This document shows positions 25,532 to 33,801 of a DNA stretch of 64,000 nt, one piece after another (positions within the stretch are counted from its first letter, which is position 1; every line of letters begins with the position of its first letter). Position numbers and translations under genes: made by a program. The stretch is from NCBI RefSeq assembly GCF_024343615.1, contig NZ_RJUB01000007.1, positions 55,910-119,909 on the forward strand. Direction: 5' to 3'. The notes beneath the pieces are model-generated. The model did not search any database, was not told the DNA's origin, and saw nothing but the letters and a program-made list of their open reading frames with translations. The DNA comes from Ferruginibacter sp. HRS2-29 (GTDB lineage Bacteria; Bacteroidota; Bacteroidia; Chitinophagales; Chitinophagaceae).

Positions 25532-26018
25532 CCCCACTGTCGCAAATATTCACTGTACCAACTTTCACAATAATAAAGCTTACGTTACCACTTGTGTTTC
25601 TTCAAGGTAGCAAATGGAAAAAAGTAAATATGAAATATAGATGGATAAAACAACGCAGTTACAAATAATTCAAAACCTTATTAATGTTTATGTTGAGATT
25701 TTTGCTAAGGCACAATATATCAAGCATAAAGATGGTCAATCAGCAGAATTCGATACTTCTTTTGAAAAAGGTTGTTTATTTGCCTATTCCAGGTCGTTAG
25801 AAGCCATCAAAGATTATTTTATTTCAAACGATTGGGACTTTGATGGAAATATTTTGAAAGAATACAACAATCCATATTTACCACTTTCTTTTAAGCCAAA
25901 AAATGATAATGAAAATTGGCAGTAATATCTCCACAGGTGTTCCCATTCTGGCGCAAGTGTTCACAACAACAACTTCCGCTATAATACAACTTGCGTGACC
26001 ACTTGTGTCTTAACAAGC
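25532..26018. repeat. Degenerate direct repeats flanking a small gene
   Basis: About 75 bases at 25532-25608 and at 25941-26018 can be aligned over most of their length, ending in the shared phrase ACCACTTGTGT followed by TTxxxCAAG. They flank one small gene at 25641-25925. The match is by eye and imperfect. Confidence 0.45.
25641..25925 (+). CDS. Small hypothetical protein, 94 residues
   Basis: A 94-codon frame encoding a mostly helical acidic/aromatic protein (QLQIIQNLINVYVEIFAKAQ; EKGCLFAYSRSLEAIKDYFI; WDFDGNILKEYNNPYLP). No signal peptide, membrane helix or catalytic motif. The frame is complete and lies between degenerate direct repeats, like a one-gene cassette. No family recognised. 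Confidence 0.55.
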   Translation: MDKTTQLQIIQNLINVYVEIFAKAQYIKHKDGQSAEFDTSFEKGCLFAYSRSLEAIKDYFISNDWDFDGNILKEYNNPYLPLSFKPKNDNENWQ

Positions 26019-26021
26019 ATG

Positions 26022-26131
26022 CAGGTCTGCGACCGGGATCGGTTTCGCAATTTTCTTCTGCTCATGCCTGCTAATGAGAATGGTTATTTTACTTAAGACC
26101 TTGTATACCATATTCCGGTCGCAGACCTGCG
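26022..26131. repeat. 16-bp inverted repeat GCAGGTCTGCGACCGG
   Basis: GCAGGTCTGCGACCGG (26022-26037) and its exact inverse (26116-26131). A related sequence GCAGGTCTGGGGACC...TTTCGCAA also occurs near 24702-24735. The region 25926-26963 has no convincing gene; it is filled by this repeat, a long hairpin and a tandem array. Confidence 0.75.
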
Positions 26132-26286
26132 AACTTGTGTAGACACCAGTGATCCTTCGGAACACTGGCGCCAGAAGTGTGCTGGCTACAGGACTGGCCC
26201 CTGACTTACCATAGATAAGAAATCCACCCCAACTCTGCAAACCAGCCAAAGAAGATGAACTAATGAGAAAATTCAAAAAAAGGCTT

Positions 26287-26399
26287 TTTCAAAAATTGCC
26301 CTTTCGTGTCTACTTTTTTTTAGCACGGCGGGGTGGGTACTTTTTGTACCCCCTTACAGGGTGGGAAAAAAAGTGGGTACGAAAGGGCAATTTTTGAAA
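26287..26399. repeat. Long hairpin with 21-bp perfect stem
   Basis: The 21 bases at 26287-26307 (TTTCAAAAATTGCCC...) are matched exactly by their inverse at 26379-26399. The stem continues after a small internal loop with ACTTTTTTT/AAAAAAAGT. The loop contains GGGTAC and GTACCC, able to form a second hairpin around TTTTT. Confidence 0.8.
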
Positions 26400-26636
26400 G
26401 TAGATATTTTGTAAAATCTTAAAAAAAGCGGGTTTCCCGAATCGGTAAAAAATAACCCCTTTCCCGGATTTCCCGTAATGGTTCATTCAGTTAATGTAGA
26501 CGGTGTCATACTTGAATGATAGAATTTTGCAGAAGGATAATAGATTCTTCCGGAGTTGTGCTTTGCCGTTTTGCCGTTTGCCGTTGTTGGTGTTGTTTTT
26601 GCCGTTGTTGGTGTTATCACCAACAACTTTCCGAAT

Positions 26637-26948
26637 ATTCGTATGCTGTTGGTGAAAACACCAACAACGGCGAAAAGACATTCGTATGCTGTTGGTGAAA
26701 ACACCAACAGCGGCGAAAAGACATTCGTATGATGTTGGTGAAAACACCAACAGCGGCGAAAAGACATTCGTATGCTGTTGGTGAAAACACCAACAGTGGC
26801 GAAAAGACATTCGTATGCTGTTGGTGAAAACACCAACAGCGGCGAAAAGACATTCGTATGCTGTTGGTGAAAACACCAACAGCGGCGAAAACACCAACAG
26901 CGGCGAAAACACCAACAGCGGCGAAAACACCAACAGCGGCGAAAAAAG
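26637..26948. repeat. Tandem array: six 43-bp units, then 18-bp units
   Basis: Units start at 26637, 26680, 26723, 26766, 26809 and 26852, exactly 43 bases apart. Each contains the hairpin TGTTGGTGAAAACACCAACA. Only isolated substitutions distinguish them. From about 26880 the array turns into about four 18-base units of the type CAGCGGCGAAAACACCAA. Degenerate units precede it (about 26570-26636). It lies directly downstream of the lipoprotein gene on the minus strand. Confidence 0.9.
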
Positions 26949-26963
26949 TACTTAAGCTTCCAC

Positions 26964-27746
26964 CTACGTTGCCGCCAGCCTCGGATCGTCAAAAAAATCA
27001 TTTACCTGGTTGGGGCTTGCTTTGATGAGCTGGCCAAGTTCGTACCGGTTGGTCACTTTATTGCCTTTGGTTTCTTCTACATAAATGTTGAAAAATTTAA
27101 GGCCTGTTGTGGAGATCTCAAAGCCGCCGGTTTCTCCATCGGGTTGTTCCTCGTCGAGGCAGCGGGCAATGGAACCCTCAATGGCGCTGTATTCGAGTTT
27201 GTTGCAGGTAGTATTGATGTGGTGTGCCGTGGCCCCGTCGTACAGGGTTACGGAAAGCAATTTGCCGGAAGGCCCTTCGGTAACGAGGGTAAGCTTTGCT
27301 CCATCGGGGAAAAGGATGGTGCGGTTGTTGCCAAACCTGTCTTTGATATGTTTTCCATTCAGGTTTTCGTGATTGCCGGCCGTTTTTGTGCCGCCATTTA
27401 CCGTAAGGGTGCCCCATAGCTCAAGGGTAAAGCCCGGGTAGGCATCGTGGGAGATGATGATGTTGAGTGCCGGATCGATGACCACTTTGCCACCGCCGCT
27501 GGTGTGTAAAGTGTATGGCCCCGATGGATTGGAATAAGTGAGGCCCGCCACCGGCGATACGGCCGTGCAGGTACCCAATAGCGGAAGGGCTTCTTCTGCA
27601 TCATCATCCGTATCCTTTTTGCAGGAAACAAAACAAAGCAGCCCTAAGAACAGGCAAAAGATGCGGGAAAGCTGCTGTAAAACCCGGGAAGTTTTTTTTT
27701 CAATGCCGGTTATACTGTCGGCTGGGCAGTGGCTGTTGAAGTACAT
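26964..27746 (-). CDS. Lipoprotein of unknown function
   Basis: A protein of 260 residues. The signal sequence IFCLFLGLLCFVSCKKDTDD has a lipobox-like FVSC and an acidic stretch after the cysteine, so the protein is a probable lipoprotein. The mature part is beta-rich (GGKVVIDPALNIIISHDAY; GFTLELWGTLTVNGGT; LLSVTLYDGATAHHINTTC). The N-terminal 25 residues before the hydrophobic core are unusually long, so the true start may be internal, but no other ATG is available. No named family recognised. Its stop is followed by the 43-bp repeat array. Confidence 0.78.
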   Translation of the reverse strand: MYFNSHCPADSITGIEKKTSRVLQQLSRIFCLFLGLLCFVSCKKDTDDDAEEALPLLGTCTAVSPVAGLTYSNPSGPYTLHTSGGGKVVIDPALNIIISHDAYPGFTLELWGTLTVNGGTKTAGNHENLNGKHIKDRFGNNRTILFPDGAKLTLVTEGPSGKLLSVTLYDGATAHHINTTCNKLEYSAIEGSIARCLDEEQPDGETGGFEISTTGLKFFNIYVEETKGNKVTNRYELGQLIKASPNQVNDFFDDPRLAAT

Positions 27747-27937
27747 ATGCTCTTTTGATTTGGTAAAGGCCAGGGGCCGTAATTACCTTTTATCGCAAAA
27801 GAGGAAAGAATGTCATCAGGCAAGGAGAGATTTTTTACCGGGTAAAAACGAATGGATTTTAAGTGGATCCCGCTCAGCGTTGATACTTATTCTGCGTCCG
27901 CGATAAATTGCCCTGTTTGCTTTAATTTCGCTGCGTA

Positions 27938-28519
27938 ATGTTTCCCGAATTTGAATCATACTTACGATCGCAGACAACGGTTACCCGCGAAGAGCTGCAG
28001 CTGATCTGCTCCAAAGCGGTAGAAAGAAAACTGCGCCGCAAAGAGGCCATCCTGCAGGAAGGGGAGATCTGCCGCTACAAAACTTTCATAAGCTCAGGCA
28101 TACTGCGTACTTACCGCACCAGGGAAGAGGGCAGCGAACACATCCTGCAGTTTATGCCGGAGGATACCTGGGCCGTAGATCCCGAAAGTTATAATGAAGA
28201 AGTACGTTCCAATTATTTCATCGACGCTTTGGAAGACAGCAAAATACTTCAGTGGGCAAAAGCGGATTTTGTAGCACTGCTCAACAATATTCCTGCATTT
28301 AAAAATTTTTCGGAGAAGATCATCTCCGCAAATATCTACCTCAACCGCCAACGGGTTTTCAGCAGCATCAGTTCTACCGCGGAAGAAAAATATGATGAAT
28401 TCATACAGAGTTATCCGGGATTGTTTGCACGGGTACCCTTGCATATGGTAGCTTCTTACCTGGGTGTTACCCGCGAAACGCTCAGCCGGATAAGGCATGC
28501 GCAGACGAAAAGAGACTAA
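27938..28519 (+). CDS. Crp/Fnr family transcriptional regulator
   Basis: A protein of 193 residues with an N-terminal cyclic-nucleotide-binding beta-barrel (RRKEAILQEGEICRYKTFIS; GSEHILQFMPEDTW) and a C-terminal winged HTH (VPLHMVASYLGVTRETLSRI), as in the small Bacteroidota Crp/Fnr proteins. The barrel lacks the full RxxS phosphate cassette of cAMP-binding Crp, so its ligand is unknown. A TAATTTCG element lies just upstream. It is followed by a terminator hairpin and an SDR epimerase gene, its likely target. Confidence 0.9.
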   Translation: MFPEFESYLRSQTTVTREELQLICSKAVERKLRRKEAILQEGEICRYKTFISSGILRTYRTREEGSEHILQFMPEDTWAVDPESYNEEVRSNYFIDALEDSKILQWAKADFVALLNNIPAFKNFSEKIISANIYLNRQRVFSSISSTAEEKYDEFIQSYPGLFARVPLHMVASYLGVTRETLSRIRHAQTKRD

Positions 28520-28524
28520 ACACA

Positions 28525-28557
28525 AAACCTCCGGGGTTTTCAAAACCCCGGAGGTTT
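28525..28557. terminator. Terminator hairpin, CTCCGGGG type
   Basis: AAACCTCCGGGGTTTT and its exact inverse form a 16-bp palindrome with a single-base centre. The same sequence in opposite order occurs at 45107-45142. Confidence 0.8.
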
Positions 28558-28652
28558 GTATCAAATCGGTGACAAATGTCCTCGTTTTCCTACAACAACT
28601 CCCTCAATTTTGTATCGCCTTAAAACAAGGCATTCATTCAAAAAAAATTATC

Positions 28653-29537
28653 ATGCGAGTATTTGTTACAGGAGCCACAGGCTTCATAGGTTCTGCAGTA
28701 GTAAAAGAACTGCTGGATGCAGGCCACCAGGTGGTGGGGCTTGCCCGGTCTGAAGCATCGGCGGATGCATTGAAGGCCGCAGGTGCCGACGTGCACTACG
28801 GGTCGCTGGAGGATACCGTTAGCCTGACGGCCGGTGCAGCCAACAGCGACGGGGTTATTCATACCGGCTTTATCCACGACTTCTCCAATTATGTTGCCGC
28901 CTGCGAAACAGACAGGAAAGCCATTGCCGCACTGGCTGCGGGGCTGGCGCATTCGGGCAAACCATTGGTGGTTACTTCCGGCACGGCATTGCTGGCTTCA
29001 GGGAATGTGACTACCGAAGAAAGTATCCGCCCGGCGGATTCTATCCTGCCCCGTGTATCCGAACTGGCAGCTGCCGATGCTGCTGCATTGGGGGTGAATG
29101 TAGCCATAGTACGCCTACCTCCATCTGTGCATGGCGATGGCGACCATGGATTTGTTCCGATGCTCATTCATATTGCCCGCGAAAAAAATGCGGCGGTTTA
29201 TGTAGGCGACGGCGGCAATCGCTGGCCGGCCGTACACCGCCTCGATGCGGCCCGGCTTTTCAGGCTGGCTTTGGAAAAGGGGGACAAAGATGCCGTGTAC
29301 CACGGTGTAGCCGAAACAGGGGTGCCCATGCGGGAAATAGCCGGCATCATCGGTAAGCGGCTAGGCGTGCCTGTGCTATCCAAAACACCGGAAGAAGCCG
29401 CGGACCATTTTGGCTGGATCGCACATTTTGCGGCGATCGACAACCCGTCTTCAAGTGAACTCACGCGAAATGTGTTGGGCTGGAAGCCAACACACACGGG
29501 CCTGCTGGATGATATGGAGAACGGGACATATTTTTAA
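28653..29537 (+). CDS. SDR family NAD(P)-binding epimerase/reductase
   Basis: An extended-type short-chain dehydrogenase of 294 residues. It starts MRVFVTGATGFIGSAVVKEL with the TGxxGxxG motif and continues with DVHYGSLEDTVSL and a substrate domain (VYVGDGGNRWPAVHRLDAAR). The classical YxxxK is not obvious, as in several atypical SDRs of this group. Substrate unknown. The ATG at 28653 is chosen because the Rossmann fold begins there. The preceding Crp/Fnr gene probably regulates it. Confidence 0.88.
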   Translation: MRVFVTGATGFIGSAVVKELLDAGHQVVGLARSEASADALKAAGADVHYGSLEDTVSLTAGAANSDGVIHTGFIHDFSNYVAACETDRKAIAALAAGLAHSGKPLVVTSGTALLASGNVTTEESIRPADSILPRVSELAAADAAALGVNVAIVRLPPSVHGDGDHGFVPMLIHIAREKNAAVYVGDGGNRWPAVHRLDAARLFRLALEKGDKDAVYHGVAETGVPMREIAGIIGKRLGVPVLSKTPEEAADHFGWIAHFAAIDNPSSSELTRNVLGWKPTHTGLLDDMENGTYF

Positions 29538-29539
29538 GG

Positions 29540-29634
29540 GTTAACCACGGAGTAGCACAGAGGGGTTCACAGAGGTAAAGGAGTGTAAGGGCTCTGAGTA
29601 ACTCTGTGAACCCCTCTGTGTTTCTCGGTGGTTT
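29540..29634. repeat. AACCAC...CACAGAG palindromic element
   Basis: Arms AACCACGGAGTAGCACAGAG... and ...CTCTGTGTTTCTCGGTGGTT pair over about 30 bases with mismatches. The same AACCAC/CAGAG vocabulary appears around the GxxExxY cassette (3515-3990) and at 53105-53187. Confidence 0.7.
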
Positions 29635-29702
29635 CTTTTGCTTTTCCCTAACAACTTTCAGCCCGGATTTTGCGTATTTGTTTACGCAAAAAAAATTATT
29701 CC

Positions 29703-31088
29703 ATGTCCATGATCAAACCTCTTCCGGCACTTGCTGCCGCAGTCATTTTGCTTTTTTCATCGTGTCAGAAAAATACCGATTCGTTAACAACCAATCTTGC
29801 TCCCGGAGGTAATGGGAATACCGGCAGCAGCAGTACAGCTCAACTCAACACGGCGGCTTTTGAGGCCGCCAAAGACTATTACCTCTGGAATAATTTATTG
29901 CCTTCCACCTATGATGCCACCGGCTTTGCCGACCCGGCAGCAGTGATGACGGATATCAGGAAATACAGTCGCGAAACAGGTTTTACAGCAGCGGTAGACC
30001 GTTGGAGTTTTGCTATGAAAAAAACGGAATGGGATGCCCTGAGTGGGGGCATGAGCACGGTGGCGGGTACAGCGGATGGTGCCGGCGATCTTGGTATCAA
30101 TGTATTTTTTCGCGCCGAAGGTGATCTGCGGGTATCCCTGGTGGAACCTGCATCCCCGGCCGGGCTTGCGGGCATTCAACGTGGCTGGCGCATCACGGCC
30201 ATCAATGGAAATTCTTCCATGAATACAACGAACAGTAATTTTATTGTGAATGCTGTTTACAACAGCGGATCGGGAAGTTTTAAATTTACAAAACCCGATG
30301 GCTCCCCGGTTACCGTTACACTCAACGCGGCACATTATACCACCAAGCCTGTATACATGGATACGGTGTATTCTACACCCGCAGGGAAAGTAGGTTACCT
30401 GGTGTACAATTCTTTTTTAGGCGACCAGTCGAAAATTTCGGCAGAATATAACCGCGTATTTACAAAATTTGCCAATGCCGGGATCAATCATCTTGTGGTG
30501 GACCTGCGGTACAATGGCGGCGGATATGTAAGCCTGCAGCAACAGCTGGCAGACTATATAGTAAGCGCTTCGGCCAATGGCAGTGTGATGTTCAAGCAGA
30601 TCTATAACACTTCGCATACTTCCGAAAACAGTACGGTGACCTTTCATAAAAATGGCGGGGTCAATCTCCCGAAAGTTTATTTCATTGTAGGCCGTAGCAC
30701 CGCATCAGCAAGCGAATTGCTCATCAATAATCTAAAGCCGTATATGGATGTACGCCTGATAGGCGCCGGCAATACGCATGGAAAACCTGTCGGGTTTTTT
30801 CCGATAGAAGATGGTGAATGGTATGTGTTCCCGGTTTCTTTCAAAACGGTCAATAAAAATAATGAAGGGAATTATTACAATGGGTTTGCGCCCGATGCAA
30901 GGGTAGCGGATGGGCTGGATAAAAACTGGGGCGACATTACGGAAGCAAGCCTGGCCAGTGCATTAAGGAATATCACTTCAGGGTCGTACAGGGGAGCAGC
31001 AGAACCGGTGTATGATGAACCCGCAGTATTGATGAGTGGGAATACAGCCCTGGATGCGCCATTGATGAAGCTTACGATCGGCCAATAA
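29703..31088 (+). CDS. S41 family peptidase, lipoprotein
   Basis: A C-terminal-processing-type serine peptidase of 461 residues. Signal peptide and lipobox: ALAAAVILLFSSCQKN. A PDZ-like segment (RVSLVEPASPAGLAGIQRGW, RITAING) is followed by the protease core: GYLVYNSFLG, HLVVDLRYNGGGYVSLQQQL and the catalytic serine region VGRSTASASELLINNLKP. Expected location: outer or inner membrane facing the periplasm. The ATG at 29703 (or 29709) gives a normal signal peptide; earlier starts add a basic stretch. Confidence 0.9.
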   Translation: MSMIKPLPALAAAVILLFSSCQKNTDSLTTNLAPGGNGNTGSSSTAQLNTAAFEAAKDYYLWNNLLPSTYDATGFADPAAVMTDIRKYSRETGFTAAVDRWSFAMKKTEWDALSGGMSTVAGTADGAGDLGINVFFRAEGDLRVSLVEPASPAGLAGIQRGWRITAINGNSSMNTTNSNFIVNAVYNSGSGSFKFTKPDGSPVTVTLNAAHYTTKPVYMDTVYSTPAGKVGYLVYNSFLGDQSKISAEYNRVFTKFANAGINHLVVDLRYNGGGYVSLQQQLADYIVSASANGSVMFKQIYNTSHTSENSTVTFHKNGGVNLPKVYFIVGRSTASASELLINNLKPYMDVRLIGAGNTHGKPVGFFPIEDGEWYVFPVSFKTVNKNNEGNYYNGFAPDARVADGLDKNWGDITEASLASALRNITSGSYRGAAEPVYDEPAVLMSGNTALDAPLMKLTIGQ

Positions 31089-31097
31089 TTTTTTTCT

Positions 31098-31163
31098 CCC
31101 GCAGATTTTCGCAAATGTATACACGCGGATCACCGCTGATTTTTCTGCGAAAATCTGCGTGTA
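31098..31163. repeat. CGCAGATTTTCGCA inverted repeat
   Basis: CGCAGATTTTCGCA and TGCGAAAATCTGCG form the outer arms, with GTATACA repeated on both sides. It lies between convergent genes. A sister element with CCGCGGATTTTAGCTGA lies at about 31660-31735, upstream of the next plus-strand gene. Confidence 0.7.
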
Positions 31164-31167
31164 TACA

Positions 31168-31638
31168 TCAGCGTTCATCCGCGGGAAATTTATCAAACAC
31201 GTTGATATCCCGGTCTGCATTTTTCCAGCTACCTTCTTTTATTTCTGCTTCCAGCTCGCCTGCATCCCAGCCGCAATAGCCGACGAATAACCTGATCTCG
31301 TTTTCGCGGAGCGTGTTGTCATTGATAAACCGGATGGCCTGTTTGAAGTTTCCGCCGAGGTAGATATCGTTGCCGAGTGGTTCGCCCTCTTCGATAAGAT
31401 CGGGGCGGCGATGAATAAAAAATAATTTTTCATCTTCTACAGGTCCGCCAAAATGTAGCGGCCATGATTTGCAGTGATGAAATTCTATCAGGTCGTTCAG
31501 CCTGCGGGGATGTTCTTTATTGATGATGAAACCCGCAGCACCTGAAGCATCTTCCTGCGTGATCAACAGTACGGCCTGGTTAAAAATGGGGTCGTCCATT
31601 TCCGGTGAGCTTTCCAGTATTTTCATGTTGCTGATCAT
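31168..31638 (-). CDS. YqgE/AlgH family protein
   Basis: A protein of 156 residues with the family's hallmarks: GAAGFIINKEHPRRLNDLIE, the FGGPVEDEKLFFIHRRPDL motif, GNDIYLGGNFKQAIRF and RLFVGYCGWDAGELEAEIKE. It is a small cytoplasmic protein of unknown biochemical role, slightly shorter than the gamma-proteobacterial members. It stands alone between two palindromic elements. Confidence 0.93.
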   Translation of the reverse strand: MISNMKILESSPEMDDPIFNQAVLLITQEDASGAAGFIINKEHPRRLNDLIEFHHCKSWPLHFGGPVEDEKLFFIHRRPDLIEEGEPLGNDIYLGGNFKQAIRFINDNTLRENEIRLFVGYCGWDAGELEAEIKEGSWKNADRDINVFDKFPADER

Positions 31639-31744
31639 TGGGGAATAAAACTAGGGTTTTTCCCGCGGATTTTAGCTGATTGTCTTCGAAGATCAGCGTG
31701 TTATACATCGGCGTTTATCTGCGGGGAAAATTTACCTTCACAGC

Positions 31745-33682
31745 ATGAAGTCATCAACTTTCCTCAGCATACTATTACTATTTGCCCTGCAATCAACTTT
31801 TGCGCAGCAAAAGCCCTGTGCTTACAAAGGCGGCACAGTGGATTATATCACTTCGGTCAATTGCCCCGGCGATTTCAATGCCATGCAAAGCCTGCCGGTA
31901 AAAAATAATTATGCCGAAGTAAAAAGCATCAAAGTGATCTACGACCTCAGCAGCAGGCAGGTATATTATTCCAATTCGAAAGAACACCGTTTTCATTTCG
32001 ATTTTTGCAGCAATGTACTGCATGCTTATTCCACCCTCGAAGAATTCAACCGCATCGAATACAGTAACTCTTCCCGGCGGAAATTCGCCATCGCCAACCT
32101 GAACCTTTACACGGCCAGTAACATTTATACACTGGAGTTTTTTCCCGACGATGAGATCCGTACGGAGAATGTAGCAGAGTTTTTTACCAAGGTAAAACGA
32201 ACGGTATATTTTGGCGACCGGCTTCGTATTGCCGATAACAACTGGCATACGGCCGAATGGCGCAGGAACAATACTTTAAGTTTCATCAACCCCGATGAGC
32301 TTTATGCCGGCCAGACTTTTCAATCCATGAAGGAAGGAACTGCCTATGGTTACCTGCGTTTTTTTGAAGACAAAAAAATCATGCAGCAGCAGATCGGTCC
32401 GGATGATATAGCCGTGCTCAATAAACTTCCCAACAACCTCCCGCTTTGCGCAGCTACCATTACCAGTGTTTTTCAAACACCGCTTTGTCATATCAATATA
32501 TTGTCGCAAAACAGGAATACACCCAATTGCATGGTACGGGATGCTTTTACCAATGCATCATTGCTGAAATATAAAGATCAGCTGGTTTTGCTGAAAGTGT
32601 TACGCGATACGATTGAGGTGACGGCTGCTACTCCTGCGCAGGCACAAAAATTTTGGGATAAAACAAAAAGAAAAAAACTCATCGCATTGAATTGTGATAA
32701 CAGTTTTCAGCAAATCGCCGAAATGAAAGACCTCAGCATCAGAAGCATCCGCATCGTAGGAGGAAAGGCTGCCAATATGGGGGAACTTGCAAAAGTGAAA
32801 ATGAAGAAAGGGCAACGGTTACCCATACCCGAAATTGTATTTGCCATACCGTTTTATTTTTACAATCAACATATAAAAGAACATCGTATCGATTCGCTGA
32901 TCACCGCATTGCTGCAGGATAAAAATGCCGTGAACGATAAAAATATCCTGGCGGCAAAATTGAAACAGATACGCGATCGCATTGAAAATGCGCCTTTAAG
33001 TGAAGCGCTTGTTGAAATGGTAACGGCCCGTATCGGCGATGCACATGCGGTCAACTTCAGGTTCCGGTCTTCCACAAACGCGGAAGACGTTCCCGGCTTC
33101 AATGGTGCAGGATTGTATGATTCCAAAACAGGAAATGTAGAAAATCCAAAACGCCCCATCGATAAAGCGATCAGGGAAGTGTGGTCGAGCCTTTGGAAGA
33201 TACGGGCTTTTGAAGAAAGGGTCTTTTTCAACATCGACCAGGCCAACCTTGCGATGGGGATCCTTGTAAACAAAGCGTTTGGTACCGAAGAAGCGAATGG
33301 CGTAGCAGTTACCCGTAACCTTTATCGCGATGATTATCCGGCATTCACCGTAAATGTGCAGAAAGGGGAGGAGAGTATCGTGCAGCCTGATGACAGCATC
33401 CGTGCAGAACAGTTCCTGGTGAATCTTTCGCTCGCGGTAACCGGCACCAATGATATCGCCGTGGATTATATCTGTCATTCTTCCTTGCAGCCCGGTCAGC
33501 CATTGATGACCAAAGCGGAGATCAGGCAGCTGACACAATACCTGCAGGCCATCAAAGATCATTTCTGGAAAGTGTATCCGCGAAAACGAAACAGCACCTA
33601 TAACAATTTTGGCATGGATGTGGAATTCAAGCTGGATGCGGGCACGAGGAAGATATTTATCAAGCAGGCGAGAGTGTATTGA
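31745..33682 (+). CDS. Exported PEP/pyruvate-binding ATP-grasp protein
   Basis: A protein of 645 residues with a signal peptide (STFLSILLLFALQSTFAQQ). The C-terminal half matches the ATP-grasp N-terminal part of PEP synthase and pyruvate phosphate dikinase: RIVGGKAANMGELAKVKMKK, FRFRSSTNAEDVPGFNGAGL, VWSSLWKIRAFEERVFFNID and the final KIFIKQARVY. The swivelling phosphohistidine domain and the PEP/pyruvate barrel are absent, so it cannot carry out the whole kinase reaction. ATP-grasp activity outside the cytoplasm would be odd. The first 330 residues have no recognised fold. Function unknown. Confidence 0.82.
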   Translation: MKSSTFLSILLLFALQSTFAQQKPCAYKGGTVDYITSVNCPGDFNAMQSLPVKNNYAEVKSIKVIYDLSSRQVYYSNSKEHRFHFDFCSNVLHAYSTLEEFNRIEYSNSSRRKFAIANLNLYTASNIYTLEFFPDDEIRTENVAEFFTKVKRTVYFGDRLRIADNNWHTAEWRRNNTLSFINPDELYAGQTFQSMKEGTAYGYLRFFEDKKIMQQQIGPDDIAVLNKLPNNLPLCAATITSVFQTPLCHINILSQNRNTPNCMVRDAFTNASLLKYKDQLVLLKVLRDTIEVTAATPAQAQKFWDKTKRKKLIALNCDNSFQQIAEMKDLSIRSIRIVGGKAANMGELAKVKMKKGQRLPIPEIVFAIPFYFYNQHIKEHRIDSLITALLQDKNAVNDKNILAAKLKQIRDRIENAPLSEALVEMVTARIGDAHAVNFRFRSSTNAEDVPGFNGAGLYDSKTGNVENPKRPIDKAIREVWSSLWKIRAFEERVFFNIDQANLAMGILVNKAFGTEEANGVAVTRNLYRDDYPAFTVNVQKGEESIVQPDDSIRAEQFLVNLSLAVTGTNDIAVDYICHSSLQPGQPLMTKAEIRQLTQYLQAIKDHFWKVYPRKRNSTYNNFGMDVEFKLDAGTRKIFIKQARVY

Positions 33683-33715
33683 ATCAATTAAGAATTAAAA
33701 ATTAACAATGCCGAT

Positions 33716-33780
33716 AATTTGTAGGAACGTGCCTTTGGCGCGTTCGAAATCAACGCGCCAAAGGCACGTTCCTGCAAATT
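33716..33780. repeat. AACGTGCCTTTGGCGCGTT palindrome, 29-bp arms
   Basis: Arms 33716-33744 and 33752-33780 are inverted copies with one mismatch. A half-copy (GGAACGTGC...GGCGCGTTCG) lies near 8579-8602. It separates two convergent transcripts. Confidence 0.8.
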
Positions 33781-33801
33781 CGTGTAATTCGTGTAATAAA
33801 A

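Noticed and set aside
26010..26276. 88-codon minus-strand frame
   Set aside because: It is composed largely of inverted-repeat sequence and has no domain or promoter.
26637..26948. Array considered as CRISPR
   Set aside because: The 43-bp units are contiguous, without unique spacers, and no cas genes are nearby.
26483..27001. Overlapping minus-strand open frames of 78-172 codons through the 43-bp array
   Set aside because: All three frames are open only because the repeat unit lacks stops; the period shifts frame and the peptides are low-complexity with no start signal.
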